Part shown: positions 44,626 through 52,847 of the stretch, in pieces
How the letters are laid out: each line of letters begins with the position of its first letter
Numbering within the stretch: position 1 is the first letter of the stretch
Source of the DNA: Desulfobacillus sp041396245
Lineage (GTDB): Bacteria > Pseudomonadota > Gammaproteobacteria > Burkholderiales > Rhodocyclaceae
DNA: 64,000 nt
Assembly (NCBI GenBank): GCA_041396245.1
Contig: JAWKYW010000001.1
Coordinates: forward strand, 124,001-188,000
Reading direction: 5' to 3'
Program-made: the position numbers and the translations under genes
The notes under the pieces: generated by a model
What the model saw: the letters and a program-made list of their open reading frames with translations, nothing else
Databases searched by the model: none
Told to the model about the DNA's origin: nothing

Positions 44626-45609
44626 GTGAAGCAGATCATCCACGGCGCCGACGGCAGGCCGGAATCGATGCAGGTGGGCGAGGGCGCGAAGCCGCAGCCC
44701 GGCCCCGGAGAAATCCTGATCGAGGTGCACTTCGCCGGCATCAACCGGCCCGACGTGCTGCAGCGTTCCGGCCGCTATCCGCCGCCGCCGGGCGCCTCGC
44801 CCATCCTCGGCCTGGAAGTGGCCGGCACGGTGGCGGCGCTGGGCGAGGGCGTCGGCGAATGGAAAGTCGGTCAGCGCGTGACGGCGCTGGTGCCGGGTGG
44901 CGGCTATGCCGAGTACTGCGTGGCGCCAGCCGCGCATGCGCTGCCGGTTCCCGAGGGCCTCGACCTGGCGCTGGCGGCGGCGCTGCCGGAAACCTGGTTC
45001 ACCGTCTGGGCCAACCTGGTCGACCTGGGACGATTGAAGCGGGGCGAGCGGCTGCTGGTGCATGGCGGGTCGAGCGGCATCGGGCTCACCGCCATCCAGC
45101 TCGCGCGCCATCTCGGCGTCGAATGTTTCGTCACCGTCGGCAGCGCGGAGAAGGCGCAGTTCTGCAGCGACTTCGGCGCCGACCACGCCATCGACTACAA
45201 GCGGGACGACTTCGTGCAGAAGGTGAAGGAGATCACCCGCGGCGAGGGTGTCGATGTCATCCTCGACATGGTCGGTGCGCCCTATCTGCAAAAGAACCTG
45301 GGCCTGCTGCGGCGCGATGGCCGCCTGGTGCTGATCGCCTTCCTCGAAGGAGCCAAGGGCGAGTTCGACCTGATGCCGGTGATGCTCAAGCGCCTCACCG
45401 TCACCGGCTCGACCATGCGGCCGCGCACGCTGGCGGAGAAGGCGGCCATCCGCGATGCGCTGCTCGCGCACATCTGGCCGGAGATCGCCGCCGGCCGCCT
45501 GCGCCCGCATATCCACGCCACCTTCCCGCTGGCGCAGGCGGGCGAGGCACACCGCCTGATGGAGAGCAGCCGCCATATCGGCAAGATCGTGCTGCAGGTG
45601 AAATCGTGA
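44626..45609 (+). CDS. PIG3-type NAD(P)H quinone oxidoreductase
   Basis: 327 residues from a GTG start (GGGGAAGGG upstream). Zinc-free medium-chain reductase: HFAGINRPDVLQRSGRYPPP, LVHGGSSGIGLTAIQLARH and VDVILDMVGAPYLQKNLGLL. The PIG3/TP53I3-like subgroup has the extended conserved start and the ITGSTMRPRT-like motif (TVTGSTMRPRTLAEKA). A near match to the bipartite motif at 44863-44886 lies in ordinary codons. Confidence 0.93.
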   Translation: MKQIIHGADGRPESMQVGEGAKPQPGPGEILIEVHFAGINRPDVLQRSGRYPPPPGASPILGLEVAGTVAALGEGVGEWKVGQRVTALVPGGGYAEYCVAPAAHALPVPEGLDLALAAALPETWFTVWANLVDLGRLKRGERLLVHGGSSGIGLTAIQLARHLGVECFVTVGSAEKAQFCSDFGADHAIDYKRDDFVQKVKEITRGEGVDVILDMVGAPYLQKNLGLLRRDGRLVLIAFLEGAKGEFDLMPVMLKRLTVTGSTMRPRTLAEKAAIRDALLAHIWPEIAAGRLRPHIHATFPLAQAGEAHRLMESSRHIGKIVLQVKS

Positions 45610-45653
45610 GCGCCTTCGGCCGGGCCGTCCCGAGGCCGGCCCGGCCAACGGCA

Positions 45654-45714
45654 GGGAGCCGCATGGCGGCGAACAATCGTCACCCCCTTCCTCGGGAAGG
45701 GGGCGGAGGAATGG
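45654..45714 (+). repeat. 61-bp dispersed leader repeat, copy B (upstream of DsbA-like gene)
   Basis: GAGCCGC, GCGGCGAAC, hairpin CCCCCTTCC-tcg-GGAAGGGGG, then GGAGGAATGG. It matches copy A (16471-16531) at 52 of 61 positions. The GGAGG and ATG in the repeat start a seven-codon ORF (45711-45734) that overlaps the true start at 45722. Confidence 0.8.
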
Positions 45715-45721
45715 TTTTCAA

Positions 45722-46372
45722 ATGGCCGTACTGAATATCGACATCGTCTCCGACGTGGTCTGTCCCTGGTGCTTCATCGGCAAGCGCCGGCTGGCGTCCG
45801 CCCTGCGCGGGCTGCGCGCGCAACGTCCCGACGTTACGCCGAGCATCCGCTGGCTGCCGTATTTCCTCAACCCGGATACGCCGGAGGAAGGCGAGCCCTA
45901 CCGGCCCTTCCTCGAGAGGAAATTCGGCGGGCCGGAAAAGCTGGCGCAGATCTGGGGCCAGATCGTCGCGGCGGGGCGCACGGCCGGCATCGAGTTCGCC
46001 TTCGAGCGCATCGAGCTCCGCGCCAACACCCTGCGTGCCCACCGCCTGATCCACCGCGCCCAGGAAACGGGCCATGCCGATGCCCTCGTCGAGCGGCTCT
46101 TCGCCGCGCAGTTCCTGCAGGGGGAGAACGTCGGCGATGCGGCGGTGCTGGCGCGCCTGGCCGGCGAATGCGGCGACGACGAGGCGGCGGCGCTGGCCTA
46201 TTTGCGCTCTGAGGCGGATGCCGACGCCGTGCGCGCCCAGGCGGAGCGCGCGCAGCGCATGGGCGTCAGCGGCGTGCCCTTCTTCATTTTCGCCGGACGC
46301 CTCGGCATCGGCGGCGCGCAGCCGCCGGAGGTGCTGCTCGACGCCCTGCGCCAGAGCCTGAATGCCGCCTGA
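45722..46372 (+). CDS. DsbA-family (FrnE-like) thioredoxin-fold protein
   Basis: 216 residues, cytosolic (no signal peptide). N-terminal IDIVSDVVCPWCFIGKRRL contains the CPWC pair of the FrnE branch, and the cis-proline region is in GVSGVPFFIFAGRLGIGGAQ. Family members act as oxidoreductases or isomerases such as 2-hydroxychromene-2-carboxylate isomerase. It starts seven bases after a 61-bp dispersed repeat that carries its own ATG. Confidence 0.92.
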   Translation: MAVLNIDIVSDVVCPWCFIGKRRLASALRGLRAQRPDVTPSIRWLPYFLNPDTPEEGEPYRPFLERKFGGPEKLAQIWGQIVAAGRTAGIEFAFERIELRANTLRAHRLIHRAQETGHADALVERLFAAQFLQGENVGDAAVLARLAGECGDDEAAALAYLRSEADADAVRAQAERAQRMGVSGVPFFIFAGRLGIGGAQPPEVLLDALRQSLNAA

Positions 46373-46549
46373 GCCGGCCGGGTCCGAAACCCGCAAAAAA
46401 ATGCTTGATTTATTGCCGAGTTGCATGTTCAATGCCGGCATTCGCTCGGACTCAAGCAGCAGAATGACGGTACGCAACTGCCATTTCGGTTCTGGGTATT
46501 CGAACGAACCGTCGGGCAGTCGCCCTTCATTATTTTTAGGATGGGAAAT
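46373..46549 (+). promoter_or_regulatory. Long 5' leader of the cold-shock gene
   Basis: 177 bases, AT-richer than average. Possible -35 TTGATT at about 46405. Long 5' UTRs are characteristic of cspA-type mRNAs, where they act as RNA thermoswitches; no CSP cold-box could be identified with confidence. AGGATGGGA at the 3' end is the likely ribosome-binding site. Confidence 0.45.
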
Positions 46550-46753
46550 ATGGCAACAGGTACAGTCAAGTGGTTCAACGATGCAAAGGGCTTCGGCTTC
46601 ATCACCCCGGACAATGGCGGCGAGGATCTCTTCGCGCACTTCTCCGCGATCCAGTCGAGCGGCTTCAAGTCCCTCAAGGAAGGCCAGAAGGTCTCCTATG
46701 ACGAGGCCACCGGCCCGAAGGGCAAGCAGGCGGCAAACATCAAGCCCATGTAA
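46550..46753 (+). CDS. Cold-shock protein (CspA family)
   Basis: 67 residues, the normal length. RNA-binding motifs KGFGFITP (RNP1) and DLFAHFSAI (RNP2) are intact; the start is MATGTVKWFNDA. Acts as a single-strand nucleic-acid chaperone. A terminator follows at 46774. Confidence 0.97.
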   Translation: MATGTVKWFNDAKGFGFITPDNGGEDLFAHFSAIQSSGFKSLKEGQKVSYDEATGPKGKQAANIKPM

Positions 46754-46773
46754 GAAGCGTCATGGCAGAATTG

Positions 46774-46802
46774 AAAAGCCCCGGCCTGCCGGGGTTTTTT
46801 TT
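46774..46802 (+). terminator. Intrinsic terminator after the cold-shock gene
   Basis: Stem CCCCGG-cctg-CCGGGG followed by eight T, 20 bases after the stop codon. Confidence 0.92.
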
Positions 46803-46816
46803 CGCCTGGGTTTCGT

Positions 46817-46933
46817 TCAGCCGAAGACGATGACGCCGCGCGCGTTCCTGCCGGCGGCCAGATCGGCGAAGGCCTGCGGCGCCCCGTCGATGGTGCAGGT
46901 GCTGGTGATCGATGGGAAGATCTGTCCATGCAT
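46817..46933 (-). pseudogene. Remnant of an alcohol dehydrogenase 3' end
   Basis: On the minus strand the frame encodes ITSTCTIDGAPQAFADLA.. ending GVIVFG-stop, matching the last 30 residues of the intact dehydrogenase at 47598-48707 (ITRTYTIDGAPQAFADLA.. ending GVIVFT). Sixty bases (46836-46895) are identical to 47617-47676. Only the extreme C-terminal part is present, so this is either a paralogue remnant or a duplication made when the toxin-antitoxin cassette between the two copies arrived. Confidence 0.85.
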
Positions 46934-47025
46934 GTAAAATGAAACACCTCCAAGATGTTCCCGGAGAGGTGGCCACTGGGAATCGCGATACTGACATTGC
47001 CCTGTGGGGTGATAGAGGAGATGCC

Positions 47026-47235
47026 ATGAAACAGACTGTAGAAGCCGTGATCGACGAGCAGGGTCATGTCCGCCTGACAGAGCCTGTTGCCGTCAAGGGG
47101 GTTCATCGCGCCTTGCTGACCATTCTCGACGAACAGCCGCCGCATGTTGATGAGACACTGATGCTGGCGGAGAAGAGCCTGGCGGAAGACTGGCTGCGGC
47201 CGGAGGAGGACGAGGCGTGGTCTCACCTGCAATAG
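47026..47235 (+). CDS. Antitoxin-like protein of a type II toxin-antitoxin pair
   Basis: 69 residues with GAGGAG upstream. N-terminal VEAVIDEQGHVRLTEPV resembles the AbrB-like or DUF2281-type antitoxin start and the C terminus, LAEDWLRPEEDEAWSHLQ, is the segment that usually follows the toxin-binding region in PemK/MazF-linked antitoxins. It overlaps the toxin gene start (GTG 47217). Family assignment rests on this pairing. Confidence 0.75.
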   Translation: MKQTVEAVIDEQGHVRLTEPVAVKGVHRALLTILDEQPPHVDETLMLAEKSLAEDWLRPEEDEAWSHLQ

Positions 47236-47563
47236 GCGACATCGTATTGGTGCCCTTTCCCTTTTCCGACCTGTCCGGCACCAAGAAACGTCCGGCCCTG
47301 GTGCTTGCAGCGACGATTGGGTTTGTCTGCAGATCACGAGCCAGGCCTATGGCGATGCGGCCGCGATCCTGTTTGCCGAACGGGATTTTGCCGAGGGAAC
47401 GCTGGCCCGACCTAGCCATGTAAGGCCAGGCAAGCTATTTACTGCGCATGTCAGCCTTTTTCATCACGCCGTGGCGCGGATTGGCGAGACAAAACTGGCC
47501 GAGGTCAGGCAGGCTGTCATTGCCCTGATTCAGCAGGGCAGGTTCAAGCAACCGATCGTTTGA
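47217..47563 (+). pseudogene. PemK/MazF-family toxin, frameshifted
   Basis: The 5' part reads GDIVLVPFPFSDLSGTKKRP-ALVLAAT, standard MazF/PemK ribonuclease sequence. After about base 47313 the correct continuation (DWVCLQITSQAYGDAAAILL, then KLFTAHVSLFHHAVARIGET ending at 47563) is in another frame. One base is missing near the ACG-GAT junction. As sequenced the product stops after 68 residues and loses half the fold, so the toxin is probably dead unless this is a sequencing error. Confidence 0.82.
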
Positions 47564-47597
47564 CTGCCAATCCCGTACTCGCGGTATTCATGCCAGA

Positions 47598-48707
47598 TCA
47601 CGTAAACACGATCACCCCGCGCGCGTTCCTGCCGGCGGCCAGATCGGCGAAGGCCTGCGGCGCCCCGTCGATGGTGTAGGTGCGCGTGATGAGTTCGTCT
47701 AGCTTGAGCCGCTTCGCGCGGTAGAGCGCCAGCAGGCGCGGAAAATCCTCGCGCGGGCGCGCCGAACCGAAGTAGCTGCCGGTCAGCGTCTTCTCCTCGA
47801 AGGTCAGGCTGGCCGTGCGCACGGTGGTGTTGTCTTTCTGCGAGGCCACGCCGACCACCACCGCCGTGCCGCCCTTGCGCAGGCAGCCGTAGGCCTGGGC
47901 GGCGATCTCGCCGTAGCCGACGCACTCGAAGGCGTAGTCGGCACCGCCGCCGGTCAGCTTGCGGATCGCCTTGACGACGTTTTCCTCCGATTTGGCATTC
48001 AGCGTGTGCGTGGCGCCGAACTGCCGCGCCAGTTCCAGCTTGGCGTCCGACATGTCCACCGCCACGATCATCGCCGCGCCGGCGATGACGCATCCCTGGA
48101 TGGCATTCAGGCCGACGCCGCCGGCGCCGAACACCACCGTCACCGAGCCGGGCGCGACGCGCGCCGTGTTCACCACCGCGCCGACGCCGGTCATGACGCC
48201 GCAGCTCACCAGCGCGGCGCGGTCGAGCGGGATGTCCTTGTCGATCTTCACCACGTTGTCGGTATGCAGGGTGGCGAACTCCGCCATGACGCCGCAGCCG
48301 GAGAAGATGTTGAGCGGCTTGCCCTGCAGGTCCCTGGTGCGCAGCGTGCCGTCGGGCAGGGTGTAGGCGGCCTTCGCCGCCTGGTCGCACAGCTGCGGCC
48401 GGCCGGTCTGGCAATAGCGGCACTTGCCGCACATGCTGACGAAGGAACTGACGACGGCGTCGCCGACACTGAAGTCCGTGACGCCTTCGCCGACTTCGAT
48501 GACGATGCCGGCGCCCTCGTGGCCGAGCACCACCGGCGGCGGGAAGGGAATGGTGCCGGTGGTGACGGAATAGTCGCTGTGGCAGACGCCGCAGGCGGCG
48601 AGCCTGATCATGACCTCATTGCGGCGCGGCGATTCGACCTCGATTTCCTCGACGACGACGGGCTGGTTGATTTCGCGGCAGACGACGGCCTTGGCGCGCT
48701 GTGACAT
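47598..48707 (-). CDS. Zinc-dependent alcohol dehydrogenase (class III-like MDR)
   Basis: 369 residues. Catalytic zinc ligands in CGVCHSDYSVTTG and GHEGAGIVIEVGE, structural zinc cysteines CGKCRYCQTGRPQLC, and cofactor motif VFGAGGVGLNAIQG. Oxidises an alcohol with NAD(P). It is the last gene of a leftward operon with two acyl-CoA dehydrogenase genes, suggesting a role in oxidising a catabolic alcohol intermediate. Its 3' end is duplicated at 46817-46933. Confidence 0.94.
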   Translation of the reverse strand: MSQRAKAVVCREINQPVVVEEIEVESPRRNEVMIRLAACGVCHSDYSVTTGTIPFPPPVVLGHEGAGIVIEVGEGVTDFSVGDAVVSSFVSMCGKCRYCQTGRPQLCDQAAKAAYTLPDGTLRTRDLQGKPLNIFSGCGVMAEFATLHTDNVVKIDKDIPLDRAALVSCGVMTGVGAVVNTARVAPGSVTVVFGAGGVGLNAIQGCVIAGAAMIVAVDMSDAKLELARQFGATHTLNAKSEENVVKAIRKLTGGGADYAFECVGYGEIAAQAYGCLRKGGTAVVVGVASQKDNTTVRTASLTFEEKTLTGSYFGSARPREDFPRLLALYRAKRLKLDELITRTYTIDGAPQAFADLAAGRNARGVIVFT

Positions 48708-48717
48708 GGCGGATTCC

Positions 48718-49806
48718 TCAGGGTGATGTGGATGCTTCGATGAAGGATTGCAGATGCGTGTCGCTGTCGCCGAACTCGATTTCGATGGCGGTGAGGCGCT
48801 TGAACCAGTGGCTGACGACGAGTTCGTCGCTCATGCCCATGCCGCCGTGCAGCTGCACCGCCTGCTGGCCGATGAAGCGGGCGGCGCGATTGATGGTCAC
48901 CTTGGCGGCGGCGAGGGCGCGGCGGCGCTCGGCGGCATCCTTCGAGGCGCAGCGCATCGCGGCGAGGAAGCTCATGGACTTTGCCTGCTCGTAGTGCAGC
49001 AGCATGTCCGCGGCGCGGTGCTGCAGCGCCTGGAAGCGGCCGATCGGCTGGCCGAACTGCCGGCGCGTGCGCAGGTAGTCGACCGTGGCGTCGAGGGTGG
49101 CGCGCATGATGCCGACCGCCTCGGCGCACAGCGCGGCGAGGCCGATGTCCTGCGCGCGTTCGAGCGCGGCATGGCCGGCGGCCAGCCTGGCTGCCGCCGG
49201 CACGCGCACGCCATCGAGCCGGATATCCGCCGCGCGCGTGCCGTCCAGGGTCGGATAGGCGTCGAGCGCCAGGCCCGGCGTCTCGCGCGGCACGAGGAAC
49301 AGCACCGTCTCGCCGGCCAGGTCCGCGCAGACGATGAGGAGGTCGGCTGCGGCGGCGTGCCGCACCACGCATTTGCGGCCGTCGAGCAGAAAGTCAGTCC
49401 CCGCGGGACGGCACCGGGTGACGGCGCCGTGCGTTTCCTCGCGGGCGAGCACGACGACGCGTTCTCCCGCGGCCATCTGCGCCAGCAGGTCGGCTTGCTG
49501 CGGGCATTCGCGCAGCAGGGCTGTGGCCACCACGGCGCTGGCCAGATAGGGTTCGAGCGGCAGCCCCGGGCCGAGGGCGTTCATCGCGAGCATCGTCTCA
49601 ACCGGGCCGGCGCCGAGGCCGCCGTGCGCCTCCGGCACGTTCAGCGCCAGCAGGCCGAGGTCGGCCAGCGCCCGCCAGGCCTCGCGGCTCCAGCCCCCGG
49701 CGGAAGCGCGCATGGCGCGGCGCTGCTCGAAGGCGTAATCCTTCGCCACGAAGCGGCGCACGGTGTCTTCGAGTTGCCGCTGTTCTTCGGTGAAGGAAAA
49801 ATCCAT
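48718..49806 (-). CDS. Acyl-CoA dehydrogenase, small-type subunit
   Basis: 362 residues. FAD-binding acyl-CoA dehydrogenase fold: N-terminal FTEEQRQLEDTVRRFVAKDY, middle region, and C-terminal YEQAKSMSFLAAMR and VQLHGGMGMSDELVVSHWFK. This protein and its larger neighbour (49808-50992, one base apart) look like the paired alpha/beta subunits of heteromeric acyl-CoA dehydrogenases used for steroid or branched side chains. It contains copy 8 of the bipartite motif. Oxidises an acyl-CoA to its enoyl-CoA. Confidence 0.9.
   Translation of the reverse strand: MDFSFTEEQRQLEDTVRRFVAKDYAFEQRRAMRASAGGWSREAWRALADLGLLALNVPEAHGGLGAGPVETMLAMNALGPGLPLEPYLASAVVATALLRECPQQADLLAQMAAGERVVVLAREETHGAVTRCRPAGTDFLLDGRKCVVRHAAAADLLIVCADLAGETVLFLVPRETPGLALDAYPTLDGTRAADIRLDGVRVPAAARLAAGHAALERAQDIGLAALCAEAVGIMRATLDATVDYLRTRRQFGQPIGRFQALQHRAADMLLHYEQAKSMSFLAAMRCASKDAAERRRALAAAKVTINRAARFIGQQAVQLHGGMGMSDELVVSHWFKRLTAIEIEFGDSDTHLQSFIEASTSP
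49390..49413 (+). repeat. Bipartite motif, copy 8 (AAAGTCAG-N10-ACGGCA)
   Basis: First half exact, one mismatch in the second, spacer TCCCCGCGGG. Opposite strand to the acyl-CoA dehydrogenase gene in which it lies. Confidence 0.7.
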
Positions 49807-49807
49807 C

Positions 49808-50992
<1,185 letters not shown>

Positions 50993-51149
50993 GGCTTCCG
51001 GGGGGTGTATTGATGGGACTGCATGGCGGAACGATAGTTTGCTAAACTGTGCGGTGTGCGCGAGTTTTGCCCATGCCGCGATAAACTGTCAAGGGTGAAA
51101 TGCGCAACGGCGGCAATAAATTCGCAAGTGCTGCATAGCAGAACATATC

Positions 51150-51169
51150 TCCGGAGAACATTCTCCGGA
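51150..51169. promoter_or_regulatory. 20-bp palindrome before the IclR gene
   Basis: Perfect inverted repeat TCCGGAGAA-CA-TTCTCCGGA ending about 14 bases before the IclR start codon, in the divergent region between the acyl-CoA dehydrogenase operon and the regulator. A strong candidate for the IclR operator or for a translational hairpin covering the ribosome-binding site. Confidence 0.65.
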
Positions 51170-51182
51170 TGGGAGGTGAACG

Positions 51183-52004
51183 ATGAGCCTGACCCGCAAG
51201 AAAACCAGGGTGCCCAAGGTGCTGCCGGCACCGCCGAAGGGCAAGGAGGACCGCCATTTCGTCACCGCACTGTCGCGCGGCCTCGAGGTGCTCGGCTGCT
51301 TCCGCTCCGGCGACAAGCTGCTCGGCAACATCGAGATCGCCAGGCGCTGCAGCCTGCCGAAATCGACCGTCTCGCGCCTGACCTACACGCTGACGCGCAT
51401 CGGCTACCTGCACTACGACGAGGATTCGGGCAAGTACCGCCTCGGCACGGCAACGCTGGCGCTCGGTAGCAAGATGCTGGCGCGACTCGACGTGCGCCAG
51501 CTGGCACGGCCGCTGATGCAGGACCTGGCGGATTTCACCGGCGCGGCGGTGTCGCTCGGCACGCGCGACCGGCTCAGCATGATCTACGTCGAGCACTGCC
51601 GCAGCCAGTCGGCCATCACCATCAGCCTCGACGTCGGTTCGCGCATCCCGCTCGCCACCACCGCCATGGGCCGCGCCTACCTTGCCGCCACCTCCGACGG
51701 CGAACGCCACGAGCTGACGGACCGCATCAGGGAGCTCGACGAGTTCGCCTGGCCGAAGGTCCGCGAGGGCATCGAGGCGGGGCTGAAGGAGTATCGCGAT
51801 CTCGGTTGCTGTTGCGCCTTCGGCGCCTGGCAGAAGGACGTCAACGCCATCGCCGTCGCCTTCCGCCCCGGACCGGGCCTGCCGCCGATGTCCATCAACT
51901 GCGGCGGGCCGGCCTTCACGCTGTCACCGGAATTCCTCATGAACGAGGCCCGCCCGCGCCTGATCGAGCTGGTGCGGCGCATCGAGGAATCGCTCGGCGG
52001 CTGA
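51183..52004 (+). CDS. IclR-family transcriptional regulator
   Basis: 273 residues. HTH region NIEIARRCSLPKSTVSRLTY and effector domain (TTAMGRAYLAATSDGERHEL; EYRDLGCCCAFGAWQKDVNA). Divergent from the acyl-CoA dehydrogenase/alcohol dehydrogenase operon and the likely regulator of it. GGGAGG ribosome-binding site; a 20-bp palindrome just upstream. Confidence 0.93.
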   Translation: MSLTRKKTRVPKVLPAPPKGKEDRHFVTALSRGLEVLGCFRSGDKLLGNIEIARRCSLPKSTVSRLTYTLTRIGYLHYDEDSGKYRLGTATLALGSKMLARLDVRQLARPLMQDLADFTGAAVSLGTRDRLSMIYVEHCRSQSAITISLDVGSRIPLATTAMGRAYLAATSDGERHELTDRIRELDEFAWPKVREGIEAGLKEYRDLGCCCAFGAWQKDVNAIAVAFRPGPGLPPMSINCGGPAFTLSPEFLMNEARPRLIELVRRIEESLGG

Positions 52005-52078
52005 GCGCCGAACGGCTGGCAATCCGCGGCGAAGCGTTTATGATGGATGCGCACGCACGACCCAAGGGGGAGGGGACG

Positions 52079-52846
52079 ATGAAAGCCGCCTGCCTGATCG
52101 CCATCCTGGCCGCCGCCCCGTTCGGCGCGGCCGCCGCCGACCTGCCGCCCGGCGACTGCAAGCGCCCGGCGCCGCGCACCGATCTGTCCGCCTGCGATTT
52201 CTCCGGCGCGAAGCTGGCCGGCAAGGACCTGCGCGGCGCCCGCTTCGCCGGCGCCAGGATGGAAAACGCCGACTTCCGCAAGGCCCGCCTCGACGGCGCG
52301 GATTTTCGCGGCAGCAACGCCAAATGGGCCCGTTTCGGCAAGGCCAGCCTGAAGGCCGCCGACTTCCGCAAGGCCGACCTCTTCCACGCCATCTTCGACG
52401 AGGCCGACGTGTCCGACGGGCGCTTCGGCGGCGCCAACCTGTTCGGCGCCAACCTCATCAATACCCGCGCCCAGCGCACAGACTTTGCCGGCGCCCAGCT
52501 CAAGGACATCCTGATGGAGGGCATCGACCTCAGCGGCGGCTCGATGCGCGGCTGCCATGCCTTCCGCGGCGTCCTCACCGATGCGAAGCTGGTCGGCACC
52601 GATCTCTCCGGCGCCGACCTCACCGGCGCCGCCGCCGAGAACGCCGACTTCACGCGGGCGAAGCTGGTCGGCACCAGGCTTCCCGGCGCGACGCTGCGCT
52701 TCGCGGTGTTCAAGGATGCCGACATGGCCGGCGCCGAATTCGCCAATGCCGACGTCTGGAACGCCGACTTCTCGCAGGCGCGCAACCGGCCGCCCTCGGT
52801 GCAGGAGGCCCTCATCGAGCCCTTCGTCGCGCGGGAGCGGCGCTAA
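52079..52846 (+). CDS. Exported pentapeptide-repeat protein
   Basis: 255 residues with a signal peptide (KAACLIAILAAAPFGAAAAD). From about residue 40 the sequence is a chain of A(D/N)LXX-type pentapeptides (ADFRKARLDGADFRGSNAKW and so on), forming a right-handed beta helix. The cysteine pair near the start of the mature protein could form a disulphide. Envelope protein of unknown role. The next gene starts one base after its stop, so it is probably coexpressed with the acyl-CoA ligase. Confidence 0.9.
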   Translation: MKAACLIAILAAAPFGAAAADLPPGDCKRPAPRTDLSACDFSGAKLAGKDLRGARFAGARMENADFRKARLDGADFRGSNAKWARFGKASLKAADFRKADLFHAIFDEADVSDGRFGGANLFGANLINTRAQRTDFAGAQLKDILMEGIDLSGGSMRGCHAFRGVLTDAKLVGTDLSGADLTGAAAENADFTRAKLVGTRLPGATLRFAVFKDADMAGAEFANADVWNADFSQARNRPPSVQEALIEPFVARERR

Positions 52847-52847
52847 C

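Noticed and set aside
44863..44886. AAAGTCGG-N10-ACGGCG in the quinone oxidoreductase gene
   Set aside because: Spacer fits but the first half has a mismatch and the codons encode ordinary family sequence (WKVGQRVTAL), so I did not count it as a motif copy.
46817..46933. Functional small ORF (38 codons) starting ATG at 46933
   Set aside because: It is the C-terminal tip of a dehydrogenase without the enzyme body, matching the intact gene next door, so it is called a remnant.
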